Assembly (NCBI GenBank): GCA_963556495.2
Contig: OY747716.1
Location: 32,139,318 to 32,203,317, forward strand
Origin: Valencia hispanica
Lineage: Eukaryota; Chordata; Actinopteri; Cyprinodontiformes; Valenciidae
Length of the DNA: 64,000 nucleotides
Reading direction: 5' to 3'
Position 1 is the first letter of the stretch. Every line of letters starts with the position of its first letter. The translations under genes were made by a program, and so were the position numbers. Under the pieces are notes generated by a model. It was not told the origin of the DNA. It did not search any database and saw nothing but the letters and a program-made list of their open reading frames with translations. This document shows, one piece after another, positions 1 to 12,975 of the stretch.

Positions 1-803
1 CCTGTTCCTGGCAGTTGACCTGTAGGCCGCCGACCCGCAAATGTCCAGTCCAGAGAACATCCTTAAATTCAGTTTCTTTTACAAGTTAAACACAGTTAAA
101 CATACCTGTAATTGCTTATGTTCCTCCACACTGTTTTAGTCCTAGCCATGGGAAGAACAAAAAGAAGTGAACTACACACAACAACAAAAAACAAACAACA
201 AAAGAGACTGGTAAAAACTCTGAATCCCAGAATGCACAGTGTTAACCCATTTTTATGCACGGCCCCCAGGTTGTAGGAGTCACAGCTGGAACTCCCATGA
301 TGTCGTAAAGCTACGTAAAAGCATGAGCAGAACAGCAATACTTCCTCTTTGCTTGTAGCACCTGCCACATGGGGGAGAACACTCACGTGAACATCTTGAT
401 CTCACTGGTTGAGTAAAAGGCTGCATCTTGGAAGAAACCTTGGCTGCAATGTAAGTTACAATCTGCTGTTTGTATCTGTTGACTGTACCCCGGACGAAAA
501 TACGACTAATCCTGGCTTGTCTGAGCTCCCGCAGAAAATAATAATATAAAAAATTTATAATATAACGTATAACAAATTCTCCAAGAGGAGAATGGCTCTG
601 ATTAGGTTGACAACCACTGCTCTTGCACTGGTCTTGCAATTGGTGGACTCTTTGGGCATCCATCAGCATCTGTCAGGCCCGCCAAGACCGGCTCCCCAAA
701 AAGCACGGTTTTTAACTGGTTTTAAAATATTTTAAAGACTGGTTCTAACTGATTTTAACACCACTAACTTATTAATTATCTGGACGTTTTCTCTTCCAAC
801 ACC
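1..803. other. unassigned sequence upstream of the LINE
   Basis: No gene or repeat is recognised here. The minus strand is open over about 280-669, including a basic, plausible-looking stretch, but with no start context, splice pair or family match that I can name. The last ~100 bases before 804 may be the 5' UTR of the L2 element that follows, but its 5' boundary and target duplication were not found. Confidence 0.3.
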
Positions 804-1995
804 ATGCCTCCACTCACCTGCAGTACTGGGTGTGATGGCTGCGCAAATCTCAGCCAGAGGGTTCTGGAGCTGGAGCAAAGGATTTCAACACTACCAAATC
901 CAGGACCACGAGGGCGACGTGGACTTCATCTTCAGGCGGACTTTCGCCAGCAGTGAACAGCTGGTGGACACTATTCCCTGCCAGCCCGGCGAAGCTGTGG
1001 AGGGGGGATCCATCGCTGGGCGTCCAAGCAGACTCGGGTGCCAAACGCGTGTAAATCTGCTGCAGAGGTGGGATGCTGGTTCCAACAGGGGGCTAAACCC
1101 AAAGCCCCCATCAGCTCCACTCCGGTGCTCCAGGGTGCCCAGTCAAAGGTTAGGCCCGCCCGCGGTGGGGGCGCTTGGAGCAGCCGCCACCACTCTCCTC
1201 CAACCTGTCTGCCATTATCCAAACTGTTTCAGTGCCCTGGATGCTGATTTCCCTCCTCTGACAGCCCCTGGTACCTGTAGCTACGTAGGATTGCCGCCCA
1301 ATCCCTCCCAGCAGCCAGAGCAATAGTCGGACTCTGCCAACCTTCCACTCATGCCAAACCCCGGGCTGTAGCCAGAACTCGCGGAGGAGTGCTCCACTTC
1401 ACCCCGAACTCATGGAACAAGCCCTCAGCGCCGATTAAACATCGCTGCAGTCCTGGGGATGCTTCTCCATCTGGCATACAGCAAGTCTTGGATGGTGAAA
1501 GATCCTCTGCCCAGTGCAAACATCCACCTGTAGACCCGCCGCCCACCACACTCATCATCAGGGACTCCATAGTCAGAAATGTGAGCATGAGAGGAGCCCT
1601 CACTCTGTGATTCCCTGGAGCCACTGTCACAAACATTACTGAACAGATTCTGAACTACACAAATATGTGAGTAAAGTTGTGATTCACGTTTGCACAAATG
1701 ACATTCATAAACAGCAGTCTGAGCTCCTGAAGCATGGATTTATATACCTTTTTAACCTTTTAGAAAACATACGTCTCTGTTTTTATCTCTGGCCCCACCC
1801 CCACTATCGGCAGAGGAATTGGACATTTTAGCAGACTCTTATGCCTGAATACTTGGCACTCCTCTGCCACCATCATTCACAATATTGGTTTTATAGACAA
1901 TTTAAAAAAAATTTGGGGCAGGAAGCACCTGTTTGGAACAGATGGGCTCCATCTTAACAGACAGGGTACCCGCATGCTGGCAATGAGCCTGGCAT
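804..1995 (+). pseudogene. L2 ORF1: coiled coil plus SGNH/GDSL-type esterase domain, decayed
   Basis: The start is placed at ATG 804 because the frame opens with a cysteine-rich head and then a heptad-like stretch, CANLSQRVLELEQ, as in fish L2 ORF1 proteins. Frame shifts follow. A second module at about 1549-1995 reads as the lipase/esterase-like domain found in L2/CR1 ORF1. Block I appears as IIRDSIVRN (the usual GDS serine block with G changed to R), the middle block as VIHVCTNDI (usual GTND with G changed to C), and the C-terminal D-x-x-H block as TDGLHLN near 1940. Known role (family): an ORF1 product that binds LINE RNA; the role of the esterase is unsettled. The changed glycines and several stops indicate a dead copy. 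Confidence 0.7.
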
Positions 1996-2289
1996 GCCCA
2001 CGCACCCCTCCCTGTCTACCACACTGGCCCCAACTGCCCTTGTCCTCTCTGCTCCCTCCGCCACATCCTGATGTGCAAATGGTCCCTGCTCCTACAAACT
2101 CACCCCTGATTTTAACAGTAACTCACATACGGGACTTGGACCTTGTTCTACTTCATTCATACCTGTTATTGTCAGCAGAGAGCAGACTAAAAATCATAAA
2201 CTGAACAAATGCAACTCCAATAATCTCAAAATGTTACCAAAAGCCAAACTTTCAGTAAATCATACAGTCACTACATCTCCAATCACTAT

Positions 2290-3340
2290 TGATATGGCAC
2301 TTTTTAATGTTACAATGTAACAAAACTTTTATAATAAATGATCAGATTTTAGACCATAATCTTCATTGTTTATTTTTAACAGAAACATGGCTGAGTGCAG
2401 ACTGCCCTGTTGTTTTTACAGAGGCCTCCCCACCAAATTTTAACTTCACTTATTCAACGAGGAGTTGCAAAAGGGGAGGCAGAACTGCTTTTATAAGTTC
2501 ATCAACACTTTTCGCCAAACCTGTTTCATTTGATAACTATTTAACTTTTTAATATAATGCAACTGTTTTAGCACTCCTCAGATTTTATGTGTTACAGTTT
2601 ATAGGCCTCCTAAAAAGAGTCCACTTTTTTAATCAATTTTGCACAACTCTTATAAAAGAATAATTTTATCTGGCGATTTCAATCTACATATAGATACAAT
2701 TTTAGATCCTTTATCAACATAATTTTTTTAATATTTTCAATTATATGGATTTTAGTCAACATGTCACGCAGCCGACTCACGCAGTCGACTCACAACACAC
2801 CCTGGACTTGGTCATCACGTATGGCCTGTCCACCAGTGTGTCCTCTGTTGTTGATTTGTCTATCGCCGAACACTACTGTGTGTTTTTTTAATATCACCAG
2901 TTTTATCCAGCAGGAGACCTCTGTGAGAACTGTCAGGAAACGTCATCTAACCCCTGAAGTGGGTGCAGGTTTTCTGGAAGTTTTTCAAAAGATTCCTCCT
3001 ATTGTTTTTCCTGCCCCCTATGATTTTATTGTCAATGATTTTAACAGTAGGCTTCAATCCGCTCTTGACCTGCTGGCTCCATTTAATGTTGGAAACACAC
3101 ACTCAAAACTTACAACACCATGGAGAAACAAATGCCGTAAAAAATTAAGGAGGAGCTGCAGGGTGACGGAGAGAAAATGGAGGAAAAATAAAATCACAAT
3201 GAATCATCAAATATACATAGAACGTCTCAAAGCATACATTAACGCTGTAAGAAATTCCAGAAATGCATACTTTTCAAGAATCATCTCAGAACATAAACAT
3301 AATCCCAAAATTCTGTTTTCCACTATAGACAACATTTAAA
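2290..3340 (+). pseudogene. L2 ORF2 N-terminal part: APE-type endonuclease and linker, decayed
   Basis: The frame carries the endonuclease block LFLTETWLS at about 2360-2395 and further core segments over 2400-2550. It then continues in another frame through 2761-2930. The terminal catalytic block, normally SDH followed by a hydrophobic run, reads AEHYCVFF at about 2866-2890, so the aspartate is replaced. A basic linker leading to the RT follows up to a stop at 3339. The family role is to nick target DNA for target-primed reverse transcription. Stops and frameshifts around 2553-2760 and the changed catalytic block make it nonfunctional. Confidence 0.75.
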
Positions 3341-3351
3341 CTGTACTACTA

Positions 3352-4714
3352 ATGCATTTCAGGAAAACCCCGCAAACACTCTATGTGATGAGATGTAATA
3401 TTTTATCCTCTCAATCTAACATGGTTTTGGACAAATCAGAGTGTGTGTCTTTACCAGAGGAAACGCTGGACAGTTTTGTCCTGGTAGAAGCTGGGACTCT
3501 TGATAAAGTTTTCTTCTCAGTGAGGCCCACTACAAGTTTTTTGAACCCGATTACCACCTTGTTTTTTAAGTAATTTTATGGATCTTTTAGAGATGAGATT
3601 TTAACCATGATGAATTGCTCCCTTCAGACAGGGGTTTTCCCTGCCACATTTAAAGGCGCGGTAGGGAGGCCACTGCTGATAAGAGCGATTTGGATTTGAA
3701 TGATTTTAACAATTTCCGACTAGTATCTAACTTACCGTTTTTGAGCAAAGTTTTAGAAAAGCTTGTTTTAATTCAGATTAATGATTTTATTAACGCTCAT
3801 AATGTCCTAGAGAAATTTCAGTCTGGTTTTAGGGTTAACCGCAGGACCGAAACAGCCCTTCTGAAGATCTTAAATGATTTTAGATTCAACTACGATGCCC
3901 AGAAGGTGACAATGGTGGTTCTACTGGATCTAAGCGCTGCCTTTGATACAGTGGACCACACTATTTTTTTAACCCGTTTAAAACAGATTGGCCTCTCTGG
4001 TGCTGTTCACAAATGGTTCATATCCTATCTCTCAGACAGGACTTTTATGGTAACTCTAGATACCTGCTACTCTAAGGTACACAAGATCACATGTGGTGTG
4101 CCCCAGGGTTCAATTTTAGGCCCATTGCTTTTTAATCTGTATATGCTCCCTCTTGGCAGTCATCAGAAGACATGGAGTTAACTTTCACAGTTATGCTGAT
4201 GATACACAGTTGTACTTATCCATGTCTCCTGATGACACACGGCCGATGGATGCAGTTTTTAACTGCATTTTAGACATCAAATCCTGGATGGCAGAAAACT
4301 CTTTCCATCTCAACCACGACAAAACTCAAGTTGTAGTCATCAGTCCTGAGGCTCAGAGAGATAAACTTTTACAAAACTACAATCACTGTCTTTTAATCCT
4401 TCTTTACAAGGGAAGAACCTGGGCGTCATTTTTTATTCTGAGCTGACTTTTATCCCTCACAATAAAAATGTCACCAAAATTGGTTTTTATCATCTAAAGA
4501 ACATTGCCAGAGTCCACACCATTCTCTCTAGGGCCAACAAGGAGACACTGATGCATGCTTTTATCACCAGTAGAATTGATTACTGTAATGCCCTGCTTTC
4601 TGGTTTTTCCAGAGTATCTCAGGTTTACAACTTCTACAAAATTCTACAAAAGCATGTGTCCTGACCAGGAGGCGGGAGCACATTACACCTGTTTTAAACT
4701 CATTGCATTGCCTC
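3352..4714 (+). pseudogene. L2 ORF2 reverse transcriptase, 5' part (interrupted)
   Basis: The RT core reads from about 3690: FRLVSNLPFLSKVLEKL (block 1), FQSGFR (block 2), VVLLDLSAAFDTVDH (block A with its aspartate), CGVPQGSILGPLLFNLY (block B) and, after a +1 shift near 4150-4180, YADDTQLY (block C, catalytic YADD intact). The thumb region follows to 4714, where a solo LTR enters after the codons for SLHC. Upstream, 3352-3690 is the RT N-terminal extension in mixed frames. The active-site residues are all visible, so decay is by frame breaks and the LTR insertion. Confidence 0.85.
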
Positions 4715-5887
<1,173 letters not shown>

Positions 5888-6160
5888 GCTCCCTGTATGT
5901 TTTGGGATTGATTTTATGGTTCTTTTAATGGTTTTTAAGTGTCTGAATTGTCTTGGGCCTTCTTATCTTTCAGAACTGCTTTCACCATATGAACCTTTGC
6001 GGTCTCTGCGTTCCTCTGCCAGCCGTCTTCTTGTCATCCCAAATATCAGGACACACACCCATGGTGAGGCGTCTTTCCAGTTTTATGGCCCTCACCTCTG
6101 GAACAGGCTGCCGGTGGACCTCAGGGCCGCAGAGAACGTTCATGTTTTTTAGAGCAGGCT
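5888..6160 (+). pseudogene. L2 ORF2 C-terminal tail
   Basis: The LINE frame resumes right after the solo LTR with LPVCFGIDF, then the conserved LINE tail LGPSYLSELLSPYEPLRSLR, a serine/arginine stretch, and the FYGPHLWNRLPVDLR block. A TAG at about 6150 interrupts the last residues, which continue as SRLKTHLFSQAC. This is the usual C-terminal end of L2/CR1 ORF2. The 3' UTR follows to 6754. Confidence 0.8.
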
Positions 6161-6754
6161 CAAGACTCATCTTTTTAGCCAAGCTTGTAATTGATTAATT
6201 ATTTAACATTATCTCCTTAATTGTTCTGCATGTCTTACTTGATTAAGTTTTATCAATATTTTACACTAAATGATTCTAAATATTATCAGTGTTAAAATAT
6301 TATCAGTGTTTTACTATTTACTCTCATATTCATCTACTCTTTATTTTATTACTTTAACCTGTTATTTTTATCTTCCTTCCAGTGTTTCCTCTGTGGAAGC
6401 CCTCTGCCTCGGGAGCGGTGGTTCAGCTGTGGCTGTCTTGGTACTTGTGCTCGGGTGGAGATGGGGGTCTCAGCCTTCCCTCCACTATGCGCCCTGGGCC
6501 GGTGCCTTGACTATTGCTGTCGATGTGCTGCTGCCGATGCAGATGGCTCCCCTGATGGTGTTTCCTTACCTGGCTCATCTGTTCTCAGCCCTATGTCCTT
6601 GTTTGCTGTTTCTTTTAAGCGTGTGCGTGCATGGGAGATAACTATGATCATGTTTTTGGTTATGGAGGGGGGGTGGGGGGTCATTTTAATCTGTAAAGCA
6701 CTTTGAGATGCTATTTTGTATGAAAAGTGCTTTTTAAATAAAGTTTGATTTGAT

Positions 6755-7284
6755 CTGAAACTGCAGATCAGTATGCTTGCCATGTGCACCAACCCGAGCA
6801 GATGCTAACCCCCAGCTGTTATATTGAGTGCAGCCACCATGGCTTCCATCCTCGTCAGACCTGCAACACACTGGTCCATCGCACATCCTACTGTTCATCA
6901 GAACAGTTTACATAACTTGTCTCTAGCACTCTGCCATTGCTCATAAAAACCCTAATATTGGTCTTGATGGTACTTAAAGGTCTCATTCATTGAGAAACTG
7001 TTTAAACCTTCCTCTTTGAAATATGATCCTTCACTCTGAGTAGTATGGAGCTAGAATTGCAACTTTAGTTTTGTAACTTGATTGACATTGATATAAAAGG
7101 TACGTATTTGTTTCTATTAACAGTATAGCTATTGCAAGTTTATTTGCACACAACTTTCCTGATGTACATGAAAAGTGTTTCTTTGCATGTCTTTTAACTG
7201 AGCTATAAAGGAAAATCAGAGACATTGACATCCTCTTTGATAGAAAGAACAAGAGTTTTATTTTCTCTTTTTTTATCCCTTCAG
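6755..7284. other. unassigned, directly 3' of the LINE
   Basis: No feature is firmly supported. A short cysteine/histidine-rich open frame runs from about 6770 to 6915 after an AG, but it lacks a donor site and a recognisable family. The last 25 bases form the pyrimidine tract of the candidate exon at 7285. Confidence 0.3.
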
Positions 7285-7413
7285 CTCATTATTCTCAGCC
7301 CTGTGATTCAGCTATTTCTGGAGCTGAATGACCTGGTCCAGCTCTCTGATCTCCCTGTCCGTTCTGTGGCTGACAAGTGTGTGGTAGAAGTAGACGTCGA
7401 AGACGAGTCCTCA
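7285..7413 (+). CDS. candidate internal exon of an unidentified gene
   Basis: A strong pyrimidine tract ending in CCCTTCAG precedes 7285 and a GTACGTAG donor follows 7413. Between them are 129 bases, 43 codons with no stop, phase 0 at both ends. The peptide opens LIILSPVIQLFLELNDLVQL and ends in an acidic VEVDVEDESS stretch. Its composition is unlike any repeat in the window. I do not recognise the family. A second possible exon of the same strand lies at 20411-20469, but its start phase (1) does not join to this exon's end phase (0), so at least one exon would have to lie between, or they belong to different genes. Confidence 0.4.
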
Positions 7414-7697
7414 GTACGTAGTTTATTCTATGAAGTCATAGTAACACCGCATTTAATGTTCAGTAACTAAACGGCATCATTACCAACACTGAAAAGAACT
7501 TATAGGCAGGAGAGGAAAATACTCAAATCTGAGCAAAATAATTAGTGTTCAGTTAAGGATTAATTAAATCTTACAGAATTATAGGAGGAAATAACTTACA
7601 GCACGATATTGTGATTTTTTTTAAGAGTAACACGCAAGTGAGGTTTAAATCATTAAAACTTCATTAAAATCATCATCAAAACTATTCCAGTCCACAC

Positions 7698-7771
7698 GGC
7701 AGTCCAGTAGGTGGCGGTAATGCACCTCAAGTTGTTTGCCAACCGCAATAAAGTCGGAAGAAGAAGAAGAA
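7698..7771 (+). repeat. short retroposon-like tail ending in (GAA)n
   Basis: A block with the fish-repeat phrase GTAGGTGGCGGTAATGCACC and then an AACCGCAATAAAG motif ends in a GAAGAAGAA run. From memory this phrase is widespread in teleost genomes as the 3' end of a small repeat. Its class is not known to me. Confidence 0.45.
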
Positions 7772-8584
7772 CACTTCTAATAAATCAGGTGGCTAGCCTA
7801 GGAGCGAGCCAATCAGCCAGCCTATCCATGCTAATGGGAGTAGTCAATCCATTGGGTGGCTAGCCTAGGAATGCTAGTGGCGAGCCAAGCTAATGCTATT
7901 GCCAGCCAATCTAATACAATCACTAGTGAGCTGTCTCCCTCTCAGTTGCCAGCGCTGGTCTCTCAGTTGCCGATGCCGGCCTATCAATAGTCAGATCAGT
8001 TGCTGGCTTCGGAATGGATATAGCCTCCTGCGGCAGGGAAGCAGTCTTAATTTTAGCGCCAATACTGCGCCATACACCACAGCTTGTGAACAAACTAGGG
8101 GCATATACACTCATGTTACAAGCAGCAGTATTTGCAGTGTGGTCAAACTTTTTATGGAGCTGGATTCGAGCAACATAGCTGTCTGGGAAATTATGATGGA
8201 GATAACTGCAGGGCTGAAACTTCCTGCTGCAGAGATGATTCATTTTTTTAATTTTTATTGGGAAGCTAAAAACAATTATTCAAAAATATTGTTGGCTGTT
8301 ACTATTTGCAAAAATCACATAATGAAAACAGATAGTGTTGATAGTCATTCTTTGTTCAGTAATGGAATAGACTGGATATCTGCTGCTTGTTAAACACTGA
8401 CTGGGAACCTAAAAGCTAAACACTCTGCCTGTAAATCTGGATACTCTTTAATGGATTTTTGTGGGGTACAATAAGAGTCTTATGATGAGCAGAAGGAATT
8501 CCACTTAATATCTTTAGCTGTTTAATCTAACATCACATGTAGTTTTTAACTGCATTGTTGATTTGGAACATATCATAAATCAAA

Positions 8585-8612
8585 CACGCACACACACACA
8601 CACACACACACA
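8585..8612. repeat. (CA)n microsatellite
   Basis: About 14 CA units, with one GC interruption near the start. Confidence 0.95.
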
Positions 8613-9309
8613 GCTTCTCCCCTTCGTGCATACCACGTCTGTCTGGGTCTGGATCACCTGTGGAAGACGTCTTCTACTTTTCTGGTTCCTCTTCAGGTGC
8701 TTCGCCGTCCGGATCAGATTCCGGATCAAATTGAAACGGCATTACAGTAGCCGATAACTGAGCCATTACTGTCGTGGTGAAGCTAGAGACGTAATGAGGA
8801 CGAATGGATGTGTGGATGGATGATCAAATATTTTATTAGCCCTGTAATTTGTAAACAGATTATTGATCAACACACAATATAATTAGGCCTAAACCTAATT
8901 ACATTTCATACATAATATTGGAATTTGGGCCATTTGTGGTGCGCAAATGCATGTCTGTCAATGTTTCATCAGATGCGGACGTTAGAAACTCATTGACAAT
9001 AGAGGCGCATGGCTTGGGCCCCGCCCACCAAAACTCGGTCGTTCTCTGCTAATGCTAACAGAAGGGCCACCTAGTAGGGGGTGCAATAATACAACAAGGC
9101 TGAGACACGCCAAACGATCCTTTGATACAGTATTAAGGTACTTAGAGTGTGACAAAAAAGGGCCCAAACATCGCGGGGAATTTCATGCCAGGGGCACTTT
9201 AAGTATTCTCCTTCTCAAGATCCCTGCTCATACAATCCTCCAATCCAGAGATCCAGCCCCTAACAGTTCCCAGCGAATTTCCAAAAGCTCCTGTTCTCAA
9301 TTCATTCAA

Positions 9310-9954
9310 CTTACCTTTAATAAATTTTTTAATCTGATTGAGTCTCCTGATTGTTTCTTGCATGTGGGTGAGACACTTCCTAAAACCATGACAGTTTGAG
9401 ATCCATGTTTCCTTTTCCTTTCACTGAACAATTATTTCATATTTCTTTTCGTCTGCCATATAAATCTGCTATAAAATACATCGAAGTGTGTAGTTGTAAT
9501 GTGACAAAATGTTGAAAAAGGTTATCTGTTTCTTTTGCAAGGCACCATATTTAAATATATCTAATCAGTTAGCAATTTTACATTGTTCTTTGTACAGTCA
9601 GGATTTATGGCTAGGAGTTGGTAAAATATGTTAATCCATCAGGAATCACCTTCCAGGTTTAAAATAGATTTCTTTTGTAAGCAGTATCTTGTGTGTAGGC
9701 TAAATATTTTTTTTCATTCATCAAAATGACAGCAAAAGAGTGAAGTACAGGCTTTAAATATGTTGAACTAATGCTACTCTTACCTGAGTACGATTTTTGG
9801 GTACTCTACCACCTGTGTCTTTTGCCTTGCTCCAGTTAATTCCTCCTTTGTTGCACATTCTATTTCCTTATTGTAAATAAACCTTTTACCTTTGTATTCT
9901 CTGTCCTGCTCTTGATTCTGCATGTGGGTCAGGAAGGTACCTGGGACCATGACA
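9310..9954 (+). repeat. two related LTR-like 3' ends about 560 bp apart
   Basis: Segments 9310-9393 and 9868-9954 share the order AATAAA-like signal, TCCTG or GTCCTG, TGCATGTGGGT, and a final ACCATGACA. This order resembles the U5 end of fish LTR elements, whose last bases are CA. They may be the ends of two LTRs or a duplicated one. No internal domain or starting TG boundary was found, so this is tentative. Confidence 0.35.
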
Positions 9955-10009
9955 TTATTGGAATTTGGTAAAAGTTACTGAACTTTTAACTGGAACTCTA
10001 TTCTTTACC

Positions 10010-10758
10010 CAGAGATGCTCACAAGTCTCTGACCTAGAGTCCAAGTCGAGTCTCAAGTCTTTGAGCTACAGTCCAAGTCAAGTCTCAAGTCTCTGAGCTA
10101 GAGTCCAAGTCAGGTCTCAAGTCTCTTAATTATATTAAGTCTCTGGTTATAAGTGTTGCATCATCACCTACAGCGACTCATCCAACACTGCATAGCTATA
10201 TATAAGGAATTCAAAGCATGTACTATGTTATTATGACTTCTTTATCTATTAGCATACAGTATCAACATTGATTTGGATATATAATTAGTTCTGAAACATG
10301 ACCAAAACACCAAGAATGCTTTACTCTTAAGTTAATATCTGTATTTTGCCTTGTAGCATGAACACACAGTACAGTACAGACCTTTAGGGGATTCCTAAAG
10401 GGATATCCTATTTCCTAAAGGTTAATAAGTAAAAAAAAAAAAGTTAATAATTGGTTACACAGACTGTATTACATTAATTTTAACACCCTATATTTTACCG
10501 CAAACTTGCGACTATAGTTAACTTTCTAAAGAAGGCGCAATCGCTTGTTTGCTAAGGGTCAGGACCTACAGTAACATCAACACACTGAAAGTACTGTATT
10601 CAGAATATAAAATATTTTATAGCACTTTTTAATCTGTGATTGTGTGTTAAAAGTGTTCACGAGATACCAACCTTTCACCAGCCATCTTCTCTGCACCAAA
10701 TAGGCCTCGTCTTCCACAGGTGATCCAGAAGAACGTGCTGTGCACGGAGGGGAGGGCC

Positions 10759-10793
<35 letters not shown>

Positions 10794-11192
10794 CGCGTGA
10801 GTGACAGAGAGACGAAGAAAGAGCAGGGAAAGGAAATGCTGAACGAATACGCTGCGTGTTTTAAATAGTGTAAAAAAGAAAAACGAAACACAATATGGGG
10901 CAGTCGGTGTTGCTTTTTTTTTCTTTTTTGGGGGTCGGTGTTGAATCTGTGGTGCATCGTCTATGTGTGGAAAACACTGACGTGGGCAGGTTATAGGTAA
11001 CGGAGGGAGGGGAATAACAGCGAGCTCATCAGTTGTTTCCTAAAAATAAACATTGTTCACGAGTCCCGCAGCTCGAGTCCGAGTCGAGTCTGAAGTCTTT
11101 CGAGGACGAGTCTCAAGTCAAGTCTGAAGTCACTGTATGTGCGACTTAAGTCGCACTCGAGTCGGAGTCTCAAACTCGAGTCCCCATCTCTG
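10010..11192. mobile_element. non-autonomous hAT-type DNA transposon
   Basis: The element starts CAGAGATGCTCACAAGTC and ends CTCGAGTCCCCATCTCTG, giving an imperfect inverted terminal repeat. It is flanked by TCTTTACC (10002-10009) and GCTTTACC (11193-11200), which match at 7 of 8 positions, the 8-bp duplication typical of hAT. Both subterminal regions are packed with AAGTC/GAGTC motifs in a roughly 32-bp periodic pattern (10018-10130 and 11060-11180), a common arrangement for transposase binding. No transposase is present. A (TG)n(AG)n tract lies at 10759-10793. Confidence 0.75.
10759..10793. repeat. (TG)n(AG)n compound microsatellite
   Basis: A TG run passes into an AG run inside the hAT element. 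The threonine/histidine- and leucine/serine-rich frames read across it on the minus strand are repeat artefacts. Confidence 0.9.
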
Positions 11193-12138
11193 GCTTTACC
11201 TAGATTAGACAATAAGATAGACCTTTCTTGTGGCAAATGCACCAAGGGGGTGTGGCATAAAACAATAGATACATTTGCGGAAAAGCAAACCTGTCAATTA
11301 CTGTGGAGCATATACTGTATGATATACTGTATGATTTTCGTTTTGTGTTAACACAAAGTATATAGAATACTTTGTGCTTTCCTATTACCACAGCAGAAAA
11401 AAATAATTAAATAATGAAAAATAACTACTGAAATTAAAGTATTGCATGTTTACCTTTAAAGTCTAAAATTGATATGATAGATGATTTATTTTATGACATT
11501 TTACACCCTTACCTTGGGTTCTGTACGTCTATTAGTATATTTCCCTTGACCACCTATGTACTAAAGCTAATGTTACTTACAGGCCTCTTAGAAGCTGTGG
11601 AATACAATACAATCATCACAGCTGTTGTATGTTTCTTTGTCACTGTTATGAAAGAACAGTGACAAAGAAAGGAAGGAAGGAAAATAAGAACTCATGTGTC
11701 CAGCTGTGTTAAATTCAAATATTACATGCAGTGTGAAGAGAATTGCACATACTGACAAACAGATGTCATTTTTGCATCTTCAGGTGAGCTTTCTGTTCTT
11801 GTTCATTCTCATCAGCCTTCTTTCTTAAACAAGCAAACAGTTTTTACAGCAAAATAGCCATCACTAACCTAATTTGACTTTATCAAACGAAAACCTTAAA
11901 GCAAATAGAAAAGGCTTACTACTAGCTGGTAAATTGGAAATGCAGTTGATAATAGGCCTAACATTTCCCTAAGGCGGTACTTGCTGAGAAGAAAATGAAT
12001 ATAGCCAGACATTTCACTCGGTGGTCAAATGCAGTTTCCTCAAATGTGGATTTTGATGTTGTTTTAGTCAACATAAGACTTGTGTTCTACTTTATAGTTT
12101 TCTTTTTTAATAATTTTTTTATTCACTTTTTTACACAG
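11193..12138. other. AT-rich stretch without a recognised gene
   Basis: It contains the target duplication copy of the hAT element and a perfect 16-bp hairpin (11632-11670). Nothing else is supported. Confidence 0.35.
11632..11670. repeat. perfect hairpin, 16-bp stem and 7-base loop
   Basis: The left arm TTTCTTTGTCACTGTT (11632-11647) and right arm AACAGTGACAAAGAAA (11655-11670) are exact reverse complements around the loop ATGAAAG. It is not at the end of any element I can define. Confidence 0.85.
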
Positions 12139-12495
12139 CAGTGAGGAACATAAGTATTTGGACACCCTGCGATTTTGCAAGTTCTTCCACTTAGAAGTTA
12201 TGGAGGAGTCTAAAATTGACATTGTAGGTGCATTTCCACTGTGAGAGACAGCATTTTTTTTTTTATTCTGGAAATTACACTGTCTGATTTTTAAAGAATG
12301 TATTTGTATTTTAGTGCTGCACATAAGTATTTGAACACCTGGCAATCAGCAAGAATTCTGGCTCTCAAAGACCCATTACTCAGCCTTTAAAAAGTCCACC
12401 TCTACCCCACTTATTAATCTAATATAAGTAGGACCTGTCTGAGCTCGTTAAAGACACCTGTCCACCACACAGCCAGTCAGACTCCAACTACTACC

Positions 12496-12975
12496 ATGGG
12501 CAAGACCAAAGAGCTGCCCAAAGATACCAGTGACAAAATTGTAGACCTCAACAAGGCTGGAAAAGGCTACGGGGCAATTGCCAAGCAGCTTTGGGGAAAT
12601 AGATCAACTGTATGGTGCAATTGTTAGAAAATGGAAGAGGCTAAAGATGACTGTCACACTCCCTCGGACTGGGGCTCCATGCAAGATCTCACCTCGTGGG
12701 GTATCACTGATGATACGAAAGGTGAGGAATCATCCCAGAACTACACAGGAGGAGTTGGTCAATGACATGAGGAGAGCAGGGACCACAGTTTCAAAGGTTG
12801 CTGTCGGTAGAACACTACACCGTCATGGTTTAAAATCATGCATTACATGGAAGGTTCCCCTGCTCAAGTCATCACATGTCTAGGCCCGTCTGAAGTTTGC
12901 CAATGACGATCTAGATGATCCAGAGGAGGCTTGAGAGAAAGTCATGTAGTCAGATGAGAACAAAATAGAACTTAA
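12496..12975 (+). pseudogene. Tc1-A transposase, N-terminal part only
   Basis: The start ATG at 12496 opens with [18 protein letters not shown], the usual head of a fish Tc1 transposase, followed by a helix-turn-helix segment ([13 protein letters not shown]). A frameshift near 12600 moves the reading to another frame, which gives the second HTH part ([17 protein letters not shown]). Further shifts lead to SDENKIEL at 12950-12972, the region of the first catalytic aspartate. The sequence is then cut by Tc1-B. The second catalytic aspartate and the glutamate are missing. The role of the family is cut-and-paste transposition at TA. Confidence 0.75.

Larger units (their letters stand above)
7414..10009. 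other. mostly featureless stretch with small repeats
   Basis: It holds the GAA-tailed repeat (7698-7771), a run of related GCTAGCCTAGG/GAGCCAATC phrases at 7788-7920, a (CA)n tract (8585-8612), and two similar LTR-like 3' ends (9310-9393 and 9868-9954). Open frames at 7893-8393 and 9052-9399 have no splice context or recognised domain and are not called. Confidence 0.35.

Noticed and set aside
280..669. 129-codon minus-strand frame
   Set aside because: Some of the text looks protein-like, but there is no splice pair, promoter or recognisable family; left as unassigned.
6770..6915. Cysteine/histidine-rich frame directly after the LINE, following an AG
   Set aside because: No donor site, and the acceptor would sit at the LINE boundary; probably chance.
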